64,000 nt of DNA. Origin: Myxococcales bacterium. Lineage in GTDB: Bacteria > Myxococcota_A > Polyangia > Fen-1088. Shown here piece after piece: positions 9,660 through 18,674 of this stretch. The notes under the pieces are model-generated. The model was not told the origin of the DNA. It worked only from the letters and a program-made list of their open reading frames with translations, and did not search any database. The DNA lies in assembly GCA_022184915.1 (NCBI GenBank), contig JAGTJU010000004.1, forward strand, positions 604,057 to 668,056. Direction: 5' to 3'. Position numbers and translations under genes: made by a program. Position 1 is the stretch's first letter; the number at the start of each line of letters is the position of its first letter.

Positions 9660-9672
9660 TGCCAAAATGACA
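9660..9672 (+). promoter_or_regulatory. Upstream dyad site 2 for the NtrC-type regulator
   Basis: TGCCAAAATGACA is a near copy of the site 39 bp upstream. It begins exactly 76 bp before a TGGCCTC -24 element, the same distance seen before gspC. Confidence 0.55.
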
Positions 9673-9735
9673 TTCGCCCCGGCGCTCGCATGCCCCAGCA
9701 CAGAAAAATCAGGCACTTCAGAGGGCCTCGCCGGT

Positions 9736-9751
9736 TGGCCTCTGCCTTGAA
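9736..9751 (+). promoter_or_regulatory. Sigma-54-like promoter of the response-regulator gene
   Basis: TGGCCTCTGCCTTGAA has GG at -24 and TTG at -12 in the correct spacing (TGGC-N7-TTG), but A replaces the usual C after TTG. It shares TGGCCTC with the stronger element before gspC. The start codon follows at 9764. Confidence 0.4.
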
Positions 9752-9763
9752 CAGGAACTGCTC

Positions 9764-11221
9764 ATGACTGACTCGTCGTCTTCTCCCCCCGACGCCACGC
9801 GCCCCGCCATCTTGGTGGTGGACGACGAACCCGGGATTGTCGACTCGCTCCGCAAGGTGTTCGAGCGGGAGTCCCTGCGTGTGGTCACGGCCCGAAACGG
9901 AGCGGAGGCGTTGGAAGTGCTGCGCCGCGAGGCCGTGGCCGTCATGCTGACCGACCTCATGATGCCCGGCATGTCAGGGCTCGATCTCTTGCGGGCCTGC
10001 CGCCAGCTGTCGCCGGAGACTGAGACGGTGCTGATGACGGCTTATGGGACCGTCGAAAACGCCGTCGAAGCCATGAAGGATGGGGCCTACGACTTCGTCA
10101 CGAAGCCCATCAAGCGCGCACACATCACGCGGGCCGTGGCCAAGGCGCTCGAAAAGCAGTCGCTCGTGCGAGAAAATCGCTCCTTGCGGGAGCAGCTCGC
10201 GGCTCACAAGCGCTTCGAGGCGGTGGGCCAGTCGCTGACCTGGCGACGAACCCTCGAGACGGTCGCGCAGGCCGCGCCCTCGGTGGCAACGGTGTTGTTG
10301 TTGGGCGAATCGGGAACGGGCAAGGAGCTCCTGGCCCGGGCCATTCATCAAGGCTCGGCGCGGGCGGCCGGCCCCTTCGTCCCGGTCAACTGCGCGGCGC
10401 TGCCCGAATCGATTCTGGAGGCCGAGCTCTTCGGCTACGAGCGGGGGGCCTTCACGGGGGCCGTCCAGCGTCAGGAGGGCCGCTTCGCCCAGGCCCATGG
10501 GGGCACATTGTTCCTGGACGAGATCGGAGAGATTCCCGTTCACGTTCAGGTCAAACTGCTGCGCGTGTTGCAGGAAGGGGAGGTCGAGCGGTTGGGCGGC
10601 AAGTCCATCAAAGTGGACCTCCGGCTGGTGGCAGCCACCAACCAGGACCTGCGCCAGGCGGTCAAGGAGGGCCGGTTCCGCGAGGATCTCTACTACCGGT
10701 TGAACGTGATCCAGATCCGGCTGCCGCCGCTGCGCGATCGGCGGGATGATGTGCCCTTGTTGGCCGAGCACTTTTTGCGGCTGTTCTGCGCGCGCAACGG
10801 GCGTCATCTGTCGGGGTTTACGCCGGAGGCCTTGCAGGCCCTCGAGCGCTACGACTGGCCCGGCAACGTGCGCGAGCTGGAGAACGCCATGGAGCGGGCG
10901 GTGGTGTTGTGTCGGGGGCAGCAGGTGGGGGTGGACGACCTGCCCCCCGAGGTGCGAACCGGCACGGGGGTTGTGTCGGATGGCAGAACGCTGTCCTTCG
11001 CGGTGGGCACGCCGCTCGGCGAGATCGAACGGCGGGTGATTCACGCAACGTTGGCGCACTGTGGCGGCGACAAACGCCTGTGCGCCCAGCTTCTGGGCAT
11101 CGCCACGCGCACCATCTACCGGCGCCTGGAAGAGGAGCGGGATGACCGTTCGGATCGAGACAGCGCGGCCGAGGACACCTATGCCGCAGCCGCCGTCGCG
11201 ATCCACGACCGGATCGCCTGA
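9764..11221 (+). CDS. NtrC-type sigma-54-dependent response regulator, likely activator of the T2SS operon
   Basis: This 485-residue activator has three domains. The receiver (about 14-130) has the acidic pocket V-V-D-D-E and phosphoacceptor D64 in L-T-D-L-M-M-P-G. The AAA+ domain has Walker A G-E-S-G-T-G-K-E near 185, sigma-54 contact loop G-A-F-T-G-A near 240, and the arginine-finger region. A Fis-type helix-turn-helix follows, after which comes an acidic/Ala-rich tail. It would open sigma-54 promoters after phosphorylation by an unlinked histidine kinase; none is nearby. It sits immediately before gspC, and matched binding dyads precede both genes, so autoregulation and control of secretion are inferred. 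Confidence 0.9.
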   Translation: MTDSSSSPPDATRPAILVVDDEPGIVDSLRKVFERESLRVVTARNGAEALEVLRREAVAVMLTDLMMPGMSGLDLLRACRQLSPETETVLMTAYGTVENAVEAMKDGAYDFVTKPIKRAHITRAVAKALEKQSLVRENRSLREQLAAHKRFEAVGQSLTWRRTLETVAQAAPSVATVLLLGESGTGKELLARAIHQGSARAAGPFVPVNCAALPESILEAELFGYERGAFTGAVQRQEGRFAQAHGGTLFLDEIGEIPVHVQVKLLRVLQEGEVERLGGKSIKVDLRLVAATNQDLRQAVKEGRFREDLYYRLNVIQIRLPPLRDRRDDVPLLAEHFLRLFCARNGRHLSGFTPEALQALERYDWPGNVRELENAMERAVVLCRGQQVGVDDLPPEVRTGTGVVSDGRTLSFAVGTPLGEIERRVIHATLAHCGGDKRLCAQLLGIATRTIYRRLEEERDDRSDRDSAAEDTYAAAAVAIHDRIA

Positions 11222-11272
11222 GGCCCCGACGCCGGGGCCCTGTGGCGATTTGGCGAGACGGCCGGGCGTGCG

Positions 11273-11285
11273 TGCCAATTTGGCA
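11273..11285 (+). promoter_or_regulatory. Perfect dyad upstream of gspC
   Basis: TGCCAATTTGGCA is a perfect 13-bp palindrome around its central base. It lies 76 bp upstream of the -24 element of the gspC promoter. A degenerate copy, TGGCGATTTGGCG, starts 30 bp earlier at 11243. Confidence 0.6.
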
Positions 11286-11348
11286 GGCGGGGTCTGCGGG
11301 TAACCAGGTAACCAGCTGAAATTACGAAGAGTTTCGGAGCCGTAGCGG

Positions 11349-11364
11349 TGGCCTCGGTCTTGCT
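11349..11364 (+). promoter_or_regulatory. Sigma-54 promoter of the gsp operon
   Basis: TGGCCTCGGTCTTGCT matches the sigma-54 consensus TGGC-N7-TTGCW with exact spacing. The predicted transcription start is around 11374, a few bases before the GTG of gspC at 11381. Confidence 0.65.
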
Positions 11365-11380
11365 GCGTAAGTGAGACGAA

Positions 11381-12319
11381 GTGGAATCGCTTCTCCGAAA
11401 ATACCTGTGGGTTCTGGACCTGGCGACCGCCGGCGTGTGTGCCTTGTTCCTGGCGCGGGCAACGGCCAGCCTCGCCGAGTCGCAAATGATCGGGAACATG
11501 CCTTCCCGCACCGCGGGGGGGGCTTCGTTTTCGAGCAAGCCCGCCGTGGCCTACGACAAGGACCAAAAGGACATCCTCGACCGGAACGTTTTCTGCTCGG
11601 ACTGCCCGCCCTTCAATCCCCCCGCGCCCGTGGAGGCTGCCGAGCCCGGGGCCGAAGCGGGCGAGGCCGAGCCCGAGCGCACCACGCTGCCCTTGGCGGT
11701 GATGGCGATCATGTACGCGCCGCCGCCCATGGGCATCAAGTACTCGGTGGCGGTCTTGAAGGACACCGAACACCTGACCGTGGGCGCCTACGCCACCGGC
11801 GAGCTCATCCGAGAAGCCAAGATCATCGGCATCGATGAAACTCGCATTCACCTCGACAACCGGGGTAAGCGCGAGTTTTTGGACTTGCTGGCGGCTCCGG
11901 AGGAACCCGCACCCGTGGCGGCGGCTCCCGTCGCGCCGCGCGCAGCACCCGGAGACGAGCTCTCCAAAGAGCTCGCCCAAGGGCTCAAGAAGACCGGCGA
12001 GAACTCGTTCGAGCTGCAGCGAAGCACGCTCGATTCGGTGCTGGGCAACATGAGCCTGCTGTCGCGGTCCGCGCGCATCGTTCCCGAGATCCGGGACGGC
12101 AAGCCCGGAGGATTCCGCCTGTACGCCGTGCGTCCCGAGGGGCCCTTTGCGCTCATCGGCATGCAAAACGGCGACGTGCTTTACGCCATCAACGGACTCG
12201 AGATGACCAGTCCCGAAAAGGCGCTGGAGGTCTATTCCAAGCTCAAGTCCGCGCGCCACCTGTCCGTGAGCCTCGAACGCAACGGTCAGAAGATCACGAA
12301 GGAATACACGATCCGATGA
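11381..12319 (+). CDS. gspC: Type II secretion protein C (inner-membrane, PDZ)
   Basis: GspC links the inner-membrane platform to the secretin and helps select substrates. The 312-residue product begins with GTG and has one N-terminal membrane segment (residues about 8-30). The homology region follows, with V-M-A-I-M-Y-A-P and a short CSDC motif at about 71-74 ahead of it. A C-terminal PDZ-like domain (about 215-312) contains G-M-Q-N-G-D-V-L-Y-A-I-N-G and ends in a beta-strand that matches other PDZ-type GspC proteins. It overlaps gspD by four bases (ATGA), indicating translational coupling. It is the first gene of a twelve-gene operon. Confidence 0.9.
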   Translation: MESLLRKYLWVLDLATAGVCALFLARATASLAESQMIGNMPSRTAGGASFSSKPAVAYDKDQKDILDRNVFCSDCPPFNPPAPVEAAEPGAEAGEAEPERTTLPLAVMAIMYAPPPMGIKYSVAVLKDTEHLTVGAYATGELIREAKIIGIDETRIHLDNRGKREFLDLLAAPEEPAPVAAAPVAPRAAPGDELSKELAQGLKKTGENSFELQRSTLDSVLGNMSLLSRSARIVPEIRDGKPGGFRLYAVRPEGPFALIGMQNGDVLYAINGLEMTSPEKALEVYSKLKSARHLSVSLERNGQKITKEYTIR

Positions 12320-15084
12320 AGCCCCCGAGCCTAACCCGAGTTTGCATGGTGAGCTATTTGACGGTCGCCACCGTCTTTTCGCCGACGCTGGCATTCGCGC
12401 AGACAGAGCCCACCGCAGAGGCCAACGACGCCGCGGCCCCGCGGGTCGAGCGTGGCAAAAAGGGCGCTCGTGCTCCCCTGGCGCAGGTGGTGCGCAAGCT
12501 GCGCCGGGCCCCGCCGACCAAGGCGCCGCCCGCTGCGGAGGCCGCACCGGCTCCGGTCGTGGCAGGGGCTCCTCCTGCGCCCGCTCCCGCTCCCGCACCG
12601 ACGCCGGCCGTGCCCGCGGGGGCCGAGACGCTTGGCGGCGCGGACGTCGTTCAGCTGCCGGGCGAAAAAGAGTTCAACTCATGCAAGAAGCTGCCTAACC
12701 GCCGCATCGTCAGGCTCAACCTCAAGCCCGACACCGAGCTGGGCGAGCTGGTGTCCTGGATCTCGACGATCACGTGCACGCAGTTCTTGATCCCCGGCAC
12801 CACCAACATCGCGGGCAAGAAGGTCACGATTCTCGCGCCCCAGCTCATCACGCCCAGCGAGGCCTACCGGCTGTTCCTGGCGGCGCTCGAGTCGGTGGGG
12901 CTCACCGTGGAGCCCACGGATCGGTTCTTGCGCATCGTCGAGACGAACCGGGCGCGGTTCACGGACCTGCCGCTCTACGAGCCGGGGCAACCCGTCCCGG
13001 ATGACCGTCGCTACGTGACGAGCATGGTGCGTCTCAAACACCTCGACGCCGCCGACGTCACGCAAAACGTGCTCCAGCGGATCAAGGGTGAGCAGGGCGA
13101 CATCGTCGCGTACCAGGGCGACACCCTCATCATCACGGACCAGGGGGTGCTCATCAAAAAGATGATGAAGGTGCTCGAAGCGCTCGACAAGCCGCATGGC
13201 ACCGATGAGCGCATCTGGATGGTGCGCATACGCAACACGTCGGCCGTGGAGATGGCGTCTCGCCTTTCCGAGATCTTCAACATCGACTTCGTGGGCCAGG
13301 GCACCTTCAACCGCGCGGGCCCGAAGGCGGCGCCCGCACCGAAGCCGCCGGCCCCTGCGGCCAAGCCCAAGGGCCCCACTGCGGGGGTTCTGCCCGATTT
13401 GCAGGACCAAATGACCATTACCCGCCTGATTCCGGTGGATCGCACGAATCAGCTCATCGTGGTGGCGCGGCCGCTGGCCTACGAGTGGCTCAAGGTCATG
13501 ATCGACCGGCTGGATGTGCCCATCGAACGCGAGGGTGATGGGCGGGTGCACATGTACTACTGCAAATACGCGAACTGCGACGAACTTGCGGTCACGTTGG
13601 GAGCCCTCACGGGCGTTCCCGTCTCGATCCAGGCCGCGGGGCGCACCACCGGCGGCCAGCGCGCCACGCCGCCGCCCGCAGCCCCGCGTACCACCAATCA
13701 GCAGGGTCAGTCACAAGAGCTTCAGCTCTTCGACGGCGAGGTGCGCATCAACTTCGACCGTCCCACCAACGCCTTGGTGATCCTCTCGACGCTCAAGGAT
13801 TTTCAGGTGCTGCGCAAGATGATCGAAAAGCTCGATTCTCCGCGCAAGCAGGTCTTCATCGAGGCCCTCATCATGGAGGTGCTGCTCGACAAGACCCGTC
13901 AGCTGGGGGCGGCGTTCCACGGAGGCGTTCCCACGAACGTGGGAGGGGGTGAGGATAGCTTGCTGATCGGCGGTTTCCGCGCGGCTTCCACGTTGCAGCC
14001 CCTCGGGCTGCTGGCCTCGGGCCTCGGGGGCCTTGGGGCGGGCTTGTTCGGGCCCCCCTTGGACCCTCAGCAGGTACGGATCTTCGGCGGCAGTGCCGAC
14101 ATTCCCTCGTTCGGTGTGTTTCTGCAGGCTCTGCAGAGCAACAACGACGTGAACGTGCTGTCGAACCCTTACATCATCATCACGAACAACGACGAGGGTG
14201 AGCTGTCGGTTGGTCAGCAGTTGCCCTTCCCGGGCAGCACGTTCGGCGCGGGCTTGCCCGCCGGCGGCGGCGCTGCGGGCGGCCTGCTCGGCGGGTTTGG
14301 TCTTGGCGTGCCCGTGAACCGCACCAAGGTGGCGCTGTCCTTGAAGCTGGTGCCGTCGGTGAACGAGCACAACATGATCCGCATGGAGGTTGAACAGAAG
14401 ATCGAGGACATCCTGTCGGAGAACTTCAACAACCTGGGCCCGGCCACGTCCTTGCGTGAGGCCAAGACCACCGTGGTGACCCGAGACCAGCAAACGGTGC
14501 TCATTGGCGGCTTGATGTCGGACCGCACCAGCGAGGCGGTGACGAAGGTTCCGATCCTGGGCGACATCCCCATCCTGGGTTTCTTCTTCCGCAACACCAC
14601 CAAGCGCAAACAGAAGAGCAACATCATCATCGCGCTCACGCCCTACGTGATCTCCGAGCCGAACGACCTGCGTCGCATCGCCGAAAAGAAGATGCGCGAG
14701 CGGCGCGAGTTCATCGAGCGCTACACGGCCTTTCAGGATACGGCCGCGCTCGAATCGGACATCGACTACAGCAAAAAGCGCGGCATGCTCGAGGAGATCA
14801 ACCGCGGCGTGCGCGAGATCGAGTCCGAGGAGGCCGAGATGCGGGAGATTCGCCGGCGCGACGACCAGGACCGCGAGACGCCGATCGAGCCGCCCATGGC
14901 GGTCAGGTGGGCTACGCCGGATGATCCGCGTAGCGCCCGGCGCGCAGGAGCAGACGGTGTGCCGGCTCCCGTGAGCCCGGGGGTGCAAGAGCAGATGCAG
15001 GAGGGGGGGGATGCGCCTTCCGCGCCGGAAGGTCCCCCGCCCGAGGCTGAGCCTCCGCCCCCGGCGGGCGACGGCGCGGAATGA
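12316..15084 (+). CDS. gspD: Type II secretion secretin
   Basis: GspD forms the outer-membrane channel. The 922-residue protein starts with a signal peptide (cleavage likely after A-F-A near residue 28). An Ala/Pro-rich linker (about 60-100) leads into N0, with a paired Cys motif F-N-S-C-K-K and I-T-C-T-Q. N1-N3 domains follow, with further Pro/Ala insertions, and then the secretin barrel. The Gly-rich gate loops and the S-L-K-L-V-P-S-V-N-E-H secretin signature lie around residues 550-690. A charged 150-residue C-terminal tail ends in Pro/Glu-rich sequence, so it is longer than classical 650-residue secretins. No GspS pilotin is adjacent. Confidence 0.95.
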   Translation: MKPPSLTRVCMVSYLTVATVFSPTLAFAQTEPTAEANDAAAPRVERGKKGARAPLAQVVRKLRRAPPTKAPPAAEAAPAPVVAGAPPAPAPAPAPTPAVPAGAETLGGADVVQLPGEKEFNSCKKLPNRRIVRLNLKPDTELGELVSWISTITCTQFLIPGTTNIAGKKVTILAPQLITPSEAYRLFLAALESVGLTVEPTDRFLRIVETNRARFTDLPLYEPGQPVPDDRRYVTSMVRLKHLDAADVTQNVLQRIKGEQGDIVAYQGDTLIITDQGVLIKKMMKVLEALDKPHGTDERIWMVRIRNTSAVEMASRLSEIFNIDFVGQGTFNRAGPKAAPAPKPPAPAAKPKGPTAGVLPDLQDQMTITRLIPVDRTNQLIVVARPLAYEWLKVMIDRLDVPIEREGDGRVHMYYCKYANCDELAVTLGALTGVPVSIQAAGRTTGGQRATPPPAAPRTTNQQGQSQELQLFDGEVRINFDRPTNALVILSTLKDFQVLRKMIEKLDSPRKQVFIEALIMEVLLDKTRQLGAAFHGGVPTNVGGGEDSLLIGGFRAASTLQPLGLLASGLGGLGAGLFGPPLDPQQVRIFGGSADIPSFGVFLQALQSNNDVNVLSNPYIIITNNDEGELSVGQQLPFPGSTFGAGLPAGGGAAGGLLGGFGLGVPVNRTKVALSLKLVPSVNEHNMIRMEVEQKIEDILSENFNNLGPATSLREAKTTVVTRDQQTVLIGGLMSDRTSEAVTKVPILGDIPILGFFFRNTTKRKQKSNIIIALTPYVISEPNDLRRIAEKKMRERREFIERYTAFQDTAALESDIDYSKKRGMLEEINRGVREIESEEAEMREIRRRDDQDRETPIEPPMAVRWATPDDPRSARRAGADGVPAPVSPGVQEQMQEGGDAPSAPEGPPPEAEPPPPAGDGAE

Positions 15085-15109
15085 CCGAGACCCGGACGAG
15101 GATCACGAC

Positions 15110-16858
15110 GTGCGACAACGACTGATAGGCGAGATTCTGGTGGCAGCGGGCAAGGCCAAGCCCGTCCAGATCACCCAGGCACTCGAGACCCAGGAGACCG
15201 AAGGGGGGCGCCTGGGTGAGCTGCTCGTGCGTCAAAAATCCGTGGAGGAGGCTGACGTTCTGAGGGCGCTCGGCGAGCAGCTGAGTTTGCCTCACTGGGA
15301 CAAAATACCCGTCGAGCAGATCGACGTGTCGCTGGCCACCAAGCTCCCGATCGGCTTTCTCCGGCAACACAAGCTGCTTCCGGTAAAGGTGGAGGGCGGC
15401 GTGGTGCAAGTGGTGATGGGGGATCCGCTCGACGTGTGGGCGCTCGACGACGTGCGCAGCCTGCTAGGCCAAGACGTGGCTCCCGTGGTGGTGGCGCCGA
15501 TGCGCGTCGTGGACGCGATCAACCACGTCTACGGTCAAAACCAGGAGACGGGCAACCTGGGCGACGGCGAGGACGACATGGAAGGGGAGGGCGAGGAGCT
15601 CGTCGACATCCTCGACATCAACGACGAAGCGCCGATCATTCGCTGGGTCAACTCTTTGCTGTTCAGCGCGGTCAAGCAGCGGGCCAGCGACATTCACATC
15701 GAGCCAGGCGAAAAAGAGGTGGTGGTGCGCTACCGCATCGACGGCGTCCTCCACGAGGTGCGCCGGGCGGCCAAGCAGTTCATTCCCTCGATCATCTCCC
15801 GTGTGAAGATCATGGCCGGGCTGAACATTGCCGAAAAGCGGCTGCCGCAGGACGGCCGCATCAGGCGCCGCATCGCCGGCAAAGACATCGACATGCGTGT
15901 GGCCACGGCGCCCACCGTGCGCGGCGGGGAGCGCATCACGATCCGTCTGCTCGATCGAGAGAACGTGCTGCACGACCTGGCCGACATTGGCTTCGGCCAC
16001 GACCACCTGCACACGATCAACGAGCTCATCAACCGGCCTCACGGCATCATCCTGGTCACGGGACCCACGGGCTCGGGTAAGACCACCACGCTCTACGCGT
16101 GTTTGGCGAAGATCAATTCACCCGACTTGAACATCCTGACGGTGGAAGATCCGGTCGAGTACCAGCTCGATGGCATCAGCCAAGTGGCGGTGAACGAAAA
16201 GATCGACCTGACCTTCTCCGCCGGTTTGCGCTCGTTTCTTCGTCACGATCCCGACGTGATCATGGTCGGCGAAATCCGCGACCTGGCGACCGCAGAAATC
16301 GCCATCCAGGCGTCCCTGACGGGTCACTTGGTGCTCTCGACCATCCACACCAACGACGCGGCAGGCGGTATCACGCGTCTCGTTGACTTGGGTGTGCAGC
16401 CCTTCCTCGTGGCGTCGTCGTTGGTTGCCTTGCTGGCGCAGCGGCTCGTGCGGCGTCTCTGCATGGACTGCCGCGAGCCCTACGTGCCGGCCGCGGAAGA
16501 TCTGCAGAGTGTGGGCATCGACCCGGTAGAGTTCTCGGCGGGGCGCGCGAAGACCATTCGCTTCAAAGGCGAGCCGGCCGCCCCCCCTGTCGGCCACCTC
16601 TTTCGCGCCCGTGAGGGCGGATGCACCACCTGTCTCGGCGCTGGCTACCGGGGCCGGACGGCCATCTACGAGCTGCTGCTTCTCGACGAGTCGGTGCGGC
16701 AGATGACAATCAAGAACACCGACGCCCAAAACATCAAGAAATACGCCCAGAAGAGCCTGGCAATGCGCAGCCTACGCGATGACGGGGGGCAAAAGGTCCT
16801 GGCGGGCATGACTTCGGTCGCGGAGGTGTTGATGATTACCGCGGAGGACGCGCAGTAG
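15110..16858 (+). CDS. gspE: Type II secretion ATPase
   Basis: GspE powers pseudopilus assembly from the cytoplasmic face. The 582-residue product has an N-terminal N1E domain (binding GspL), Walker A G-P-T-G-S-G-K-T-T around 318-325, an Asp box, Walker B I-M-V-G-E-I-R-D, and His box. A tetracysteine zinc site is at C451/C454 (C-M-D-C) and C505/C508 (C-T-T-C), a feature of GspE/PilB ATPases. I chose GTG at 15110, preceded by GAGG ten bases upstream. The frame is open back to 15011, but that would overlap gspD with low-quality Arg-rich sequence. Confidence 0.95.
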   Translation: MRQRLIGEILVAAGKAKPVQITQALETQETEGGRLGELLVRQKSVEEADVLRALGEQLSLPHWDKIPVEQIDVSLATKLPIGFLRQHKLLPVKVEGGVVQVVMGDPLDVWALDDVRSLLGQDVAPVVVAPMRVVDAINHVYGQNQETGNLGDGEDDMEGEGEELVDILDINDEAPIIRWVNSLLFSAVKQRASDIHIEPGEKEVVVRYRIDGVLHEVRRAAKQFIPSIISRVKIMAGLNIAEKRLPQDGRIRRRIAGKDIDMRVATAPTVRGGERITIRLLDRENVLHDLADIGFGHDHLHTINELINRPHGIILVTGPTGSGKTTTLYACLAKINSPDLNILTVEDPVEYQLDGISQVAVNEKIDLTFSAGLRSFLRHDPDVIMVGEIRDLATAEIAIQASLTGHLVLSTIHTNDAAGGITRLVDLGVQPFLVASSLVALLAQRLVRRLCMDCREPYVPAAEDLQSVGIDPVEFSAGRAKTIRFKGEPAAPPVGHLFRAREGGCTTCLGAGYRGRTAIYELLLLDESVRQMTIKNTDAQNIKKYAQKSLAMRSLRDDGGQKVLAGMTSVAEVLMITAEDAQ

Positions 16859-16885
16859 GCCGCTTGCTGCGTCGAGAAGCGCACG

Positions 16886-18148
16886 ATGCCACTTTTCGCC
16901 TACAAAGGGATTGCCGCTGGAGGCAAGAACGTCTCGGGAACGCGGGAAGCCGACGGACCCAAGAGCCTGCGCCAGCTGCTCAAGCGCGAGTCGGTGTTCA
17001 TCACCGAGATGCGCGAGGTGCGCTCGGGAGACAAGAGCAACCGCAAGGCGGCTGGTGGCTCGGCGAAGGACAGCGCCCTCAATAAAGAGGTCGACTTCAA
17101 GGCGATGTTCGAGCGCATCCGTCCTCAGGATGTGTCGATCTTCACCCGCCAGTTGTCGACGCTGTTGCGCGCGGGCATTCCTCTCGCCGAAGGTCTCGCG
17201 GCGTTGGCGGAGCAATCCGATAACAAGAAGTTTCAAATGGTTTTGGCGGGGCTGCGCCAAAAGGTGAACGAGGGCGAGGCCTTGGCCAAGGCGCTCGAGG
17301 CCCACCCTCGCGTGTTCCCGGACCTTTACGTGAACATGGTTCGCTCCGGCGAAGCGGCCGGCAACCTCGATGTGGTTCTGCTGCGCCTCTCCGACTTCAT
17401 GGACACTCAGACCGCTTTGCGCGGGAAGGTCTCCGGGGCCATGACTTACCCGATCATCATGATGATCATCGGGGCCCTCGTCATGGGCGTCCTGATGATC
17501 TTCGTGGTGCCGCAGATCACCGAGATCTTCGAAGATTCACAGCAGGCTTTGCCTCTCAACACTCAGATCCTCATCTTCGTTTCGCGCCTTGCGGGCAACT
17601 GGTGGTTCATCCTGACACCGCTTGCAGGCGTGGTGGTGTGGTTGCTGCGCCGCTGGGCTGCCGGGCCGGCGGGACGCCAAAAGGTCGACCGCTGGAAGCT
17701 GAAGCTCCCCGTTGTGGGACCGCTCGTGCGTTACCTCGCGGTGGCGCGCTTCGCACGCACCTTGGCCACGATGTTGGCCTCGGGTGTTCCCGTGCTGACA
17801 GCCCTGGAAATCGTGCGTCGCGTGCTCAACAATGTGGTGCTGGAGAAGGTGGTCGAGGAGGCCCGAGACGCGATTCGTGAGGGTGAATCGGTGGCCGCGC
17901 CGCTCAAGCGCTCCGGCCAGTTTCCTTCGATGATGTGCCACATGGTGGCGGTGGGTGAACGTTCGGGTGAGCTCGAGACCATGCTCGAGCACGTGGCGGA
18001 TGCTTACGAACGCGACGTGGAAGCCAAGGTGGCCCGGCTGACGGCCCTGTTGTCTCCGCTGATGATCGTCGTCATGGCCGTGGGCGTGGGGTTCGTGGTG
18101 TTTTCGATTATCCAGCCCATCCTTCAGATTCAACAGTTCGTCCAATAA
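16886..18148 (+). CDS. gspF: Type II secretion inner-membrane platform protein
   Basis: GspF is the polytopic core of the inner-membrane platform and contacts GspE and GspL. The 420-residue product matches the family length and has two homologous T2SSF domains (about 80-205 and 285-405), each with the E-G-E...A...P-x-x-F-P pattern and followed by membrane helices. Three hydrophobic segments are visible, around 185-215, 230-255 and 390-415. An N-terminal charged region (about 40-70) rich in Lys/Ser is slightly expanded. The gene lies 27 bp after gspE. Confidence 0.95.
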   Translation: MPLFAYKGIAAGGKNVSGTREADGPKSLRQLLKRESVFITEMREVRSGDKSNRKAAGGSAKDSALNKEVDFKAMFERIRPQDVSIFTRQLSTLLRAGIPLAEGLAALAEQSDNKKFQMVLAGLRQKVNEGEALAKALEAHPRVFPDLYVNMVRSGEAAGNLDVVLLRLSDFMDTQTALRGKVSGAMTYPIIMMIIGALVMGVLMIFVVPQITEIFEDSQQALPLNTQILIFVSRLAGNWWFILTPLAGVVVWLLRRWAAGPAGRQKVDRWKLKLPVVGPLVRYLAVARFARTLATMLASGVPVLTALEIVRRVLNNVVLEKVVEEARDAIREGESVAAPLKRSGQFPSMMCHMVAVGERSGELETMLEHVADAYERDVEAKVARLTALLSPLMIVVMAVGVGFVVFSIIQPILQIQQFVQ

Positions 18149-18162
18149 ACGAGACTTGCCCA

Positions 18163-18168
18163 AAGGAG
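18163..18168 (+). promoter_or_regulatory. Strong ribosome binding site of gspG
   Basis: AAGGAG sits seven bases before the ATG at 18176. It is the clearest Shine-Dalgarno in the operon and fits high expression of the major pseudopilin. It also fixes the long leader start. Confidence 0.7.
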
Positions 18169-18175
18169 TGCGAGA

Positions 18176-18643
18176 ATGTCCCAGCCAGAACAGCGATCCG
18201 ACATCCCAAACGAAGGTGCGAGCGGCTTTGCGCCCGGCGTCGTACGCGCCCTCGGGACGCGCGTGCGCCGTGGCGACGCCGGCATGACCCTGCTCGAGGT
18301 GCTGATCGTGTTGGCGCTCATCAGCTTGATCGCCGGCACCATCGGCGTGGCCGTGTTCAACAACTTCAAAAAGGGCCAGATCAAAGCCGCCAAGCTGAAC
18401 GTGAAGGAGGTCTCCGGCGCCGTTCAGCAGTACATGATTGACAACAACTCCGAGTGCCCGCCCACCATCGACGATCTGGTCAGTCAGAAGTACTTGAAGA
18501 AGAACAACATCAAGGATCCCTGGGGAAAGCCGTTCACGATCAAGTGCCCCGGTGATCAGGATCCTGACGGCATCGATGTGATGTCTTCGGGTCCCGACAA
18601 GCAGGAAGGCTCCGAGGACGACATCGTCTCTTGGAAGCTCTGA
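18176..18643 (+). CDS. gspG: Major pseudopilin
   Basis: GspG polymerises into the periplasmic pseudopilus that pushes substrates through the secretin. The 155-residue precursor has a prepilin-peptidase site D-A-G | M-T-L-L-E-V-L-I-V-L after residue 36, with Glu at position +5 of the mature protein. Processing would leave 119 residues with the hydrophobic alpha-helix and the C-terminal calcium-site region (P-D-G-I-D-V-M-S-S-G-P-D). The 36-residue leader is much longer than the usual 6-10 residues, and Met replaces Phe at +1. The strong Shine-Dalgarno supports this start. The prepilin peptidase GspO is not encoded in this window. Confidence 0.93.
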   Translation: MSQPEQRSDIPNEGASGFAPGVVRALGTRVRRGDAGMTLLEVLIVLALISLIAGTIGVAVFNNFKKGQIKAAKLNVKEVSGAVQQYMIDNNSECPPTIDDLVSQKYLKKNNIKDPWGKPFTIKCPGDQDPDGIDVMSSGPDKQEGSEDDIVSWKL

Positions 18644-18674
18644 GCCCGGCGTGCGCGACGGATAGAGTTGCTCG

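Noticed and set aside
9974-12598. An 874-codon minus-strand frame opposite the response regulator and gspC.
   Set aside because: It covers two clear genes in antisense and shows only GC-driven low-complexity sequence.
15011-15109. Earlier start for gspE inside gspD.
   Set aside because: The extra residues are Arg/Pro-rich and overlap gspD by 74 bases; GTG 15110 has a ribosome site and gives the usual N1E domain.
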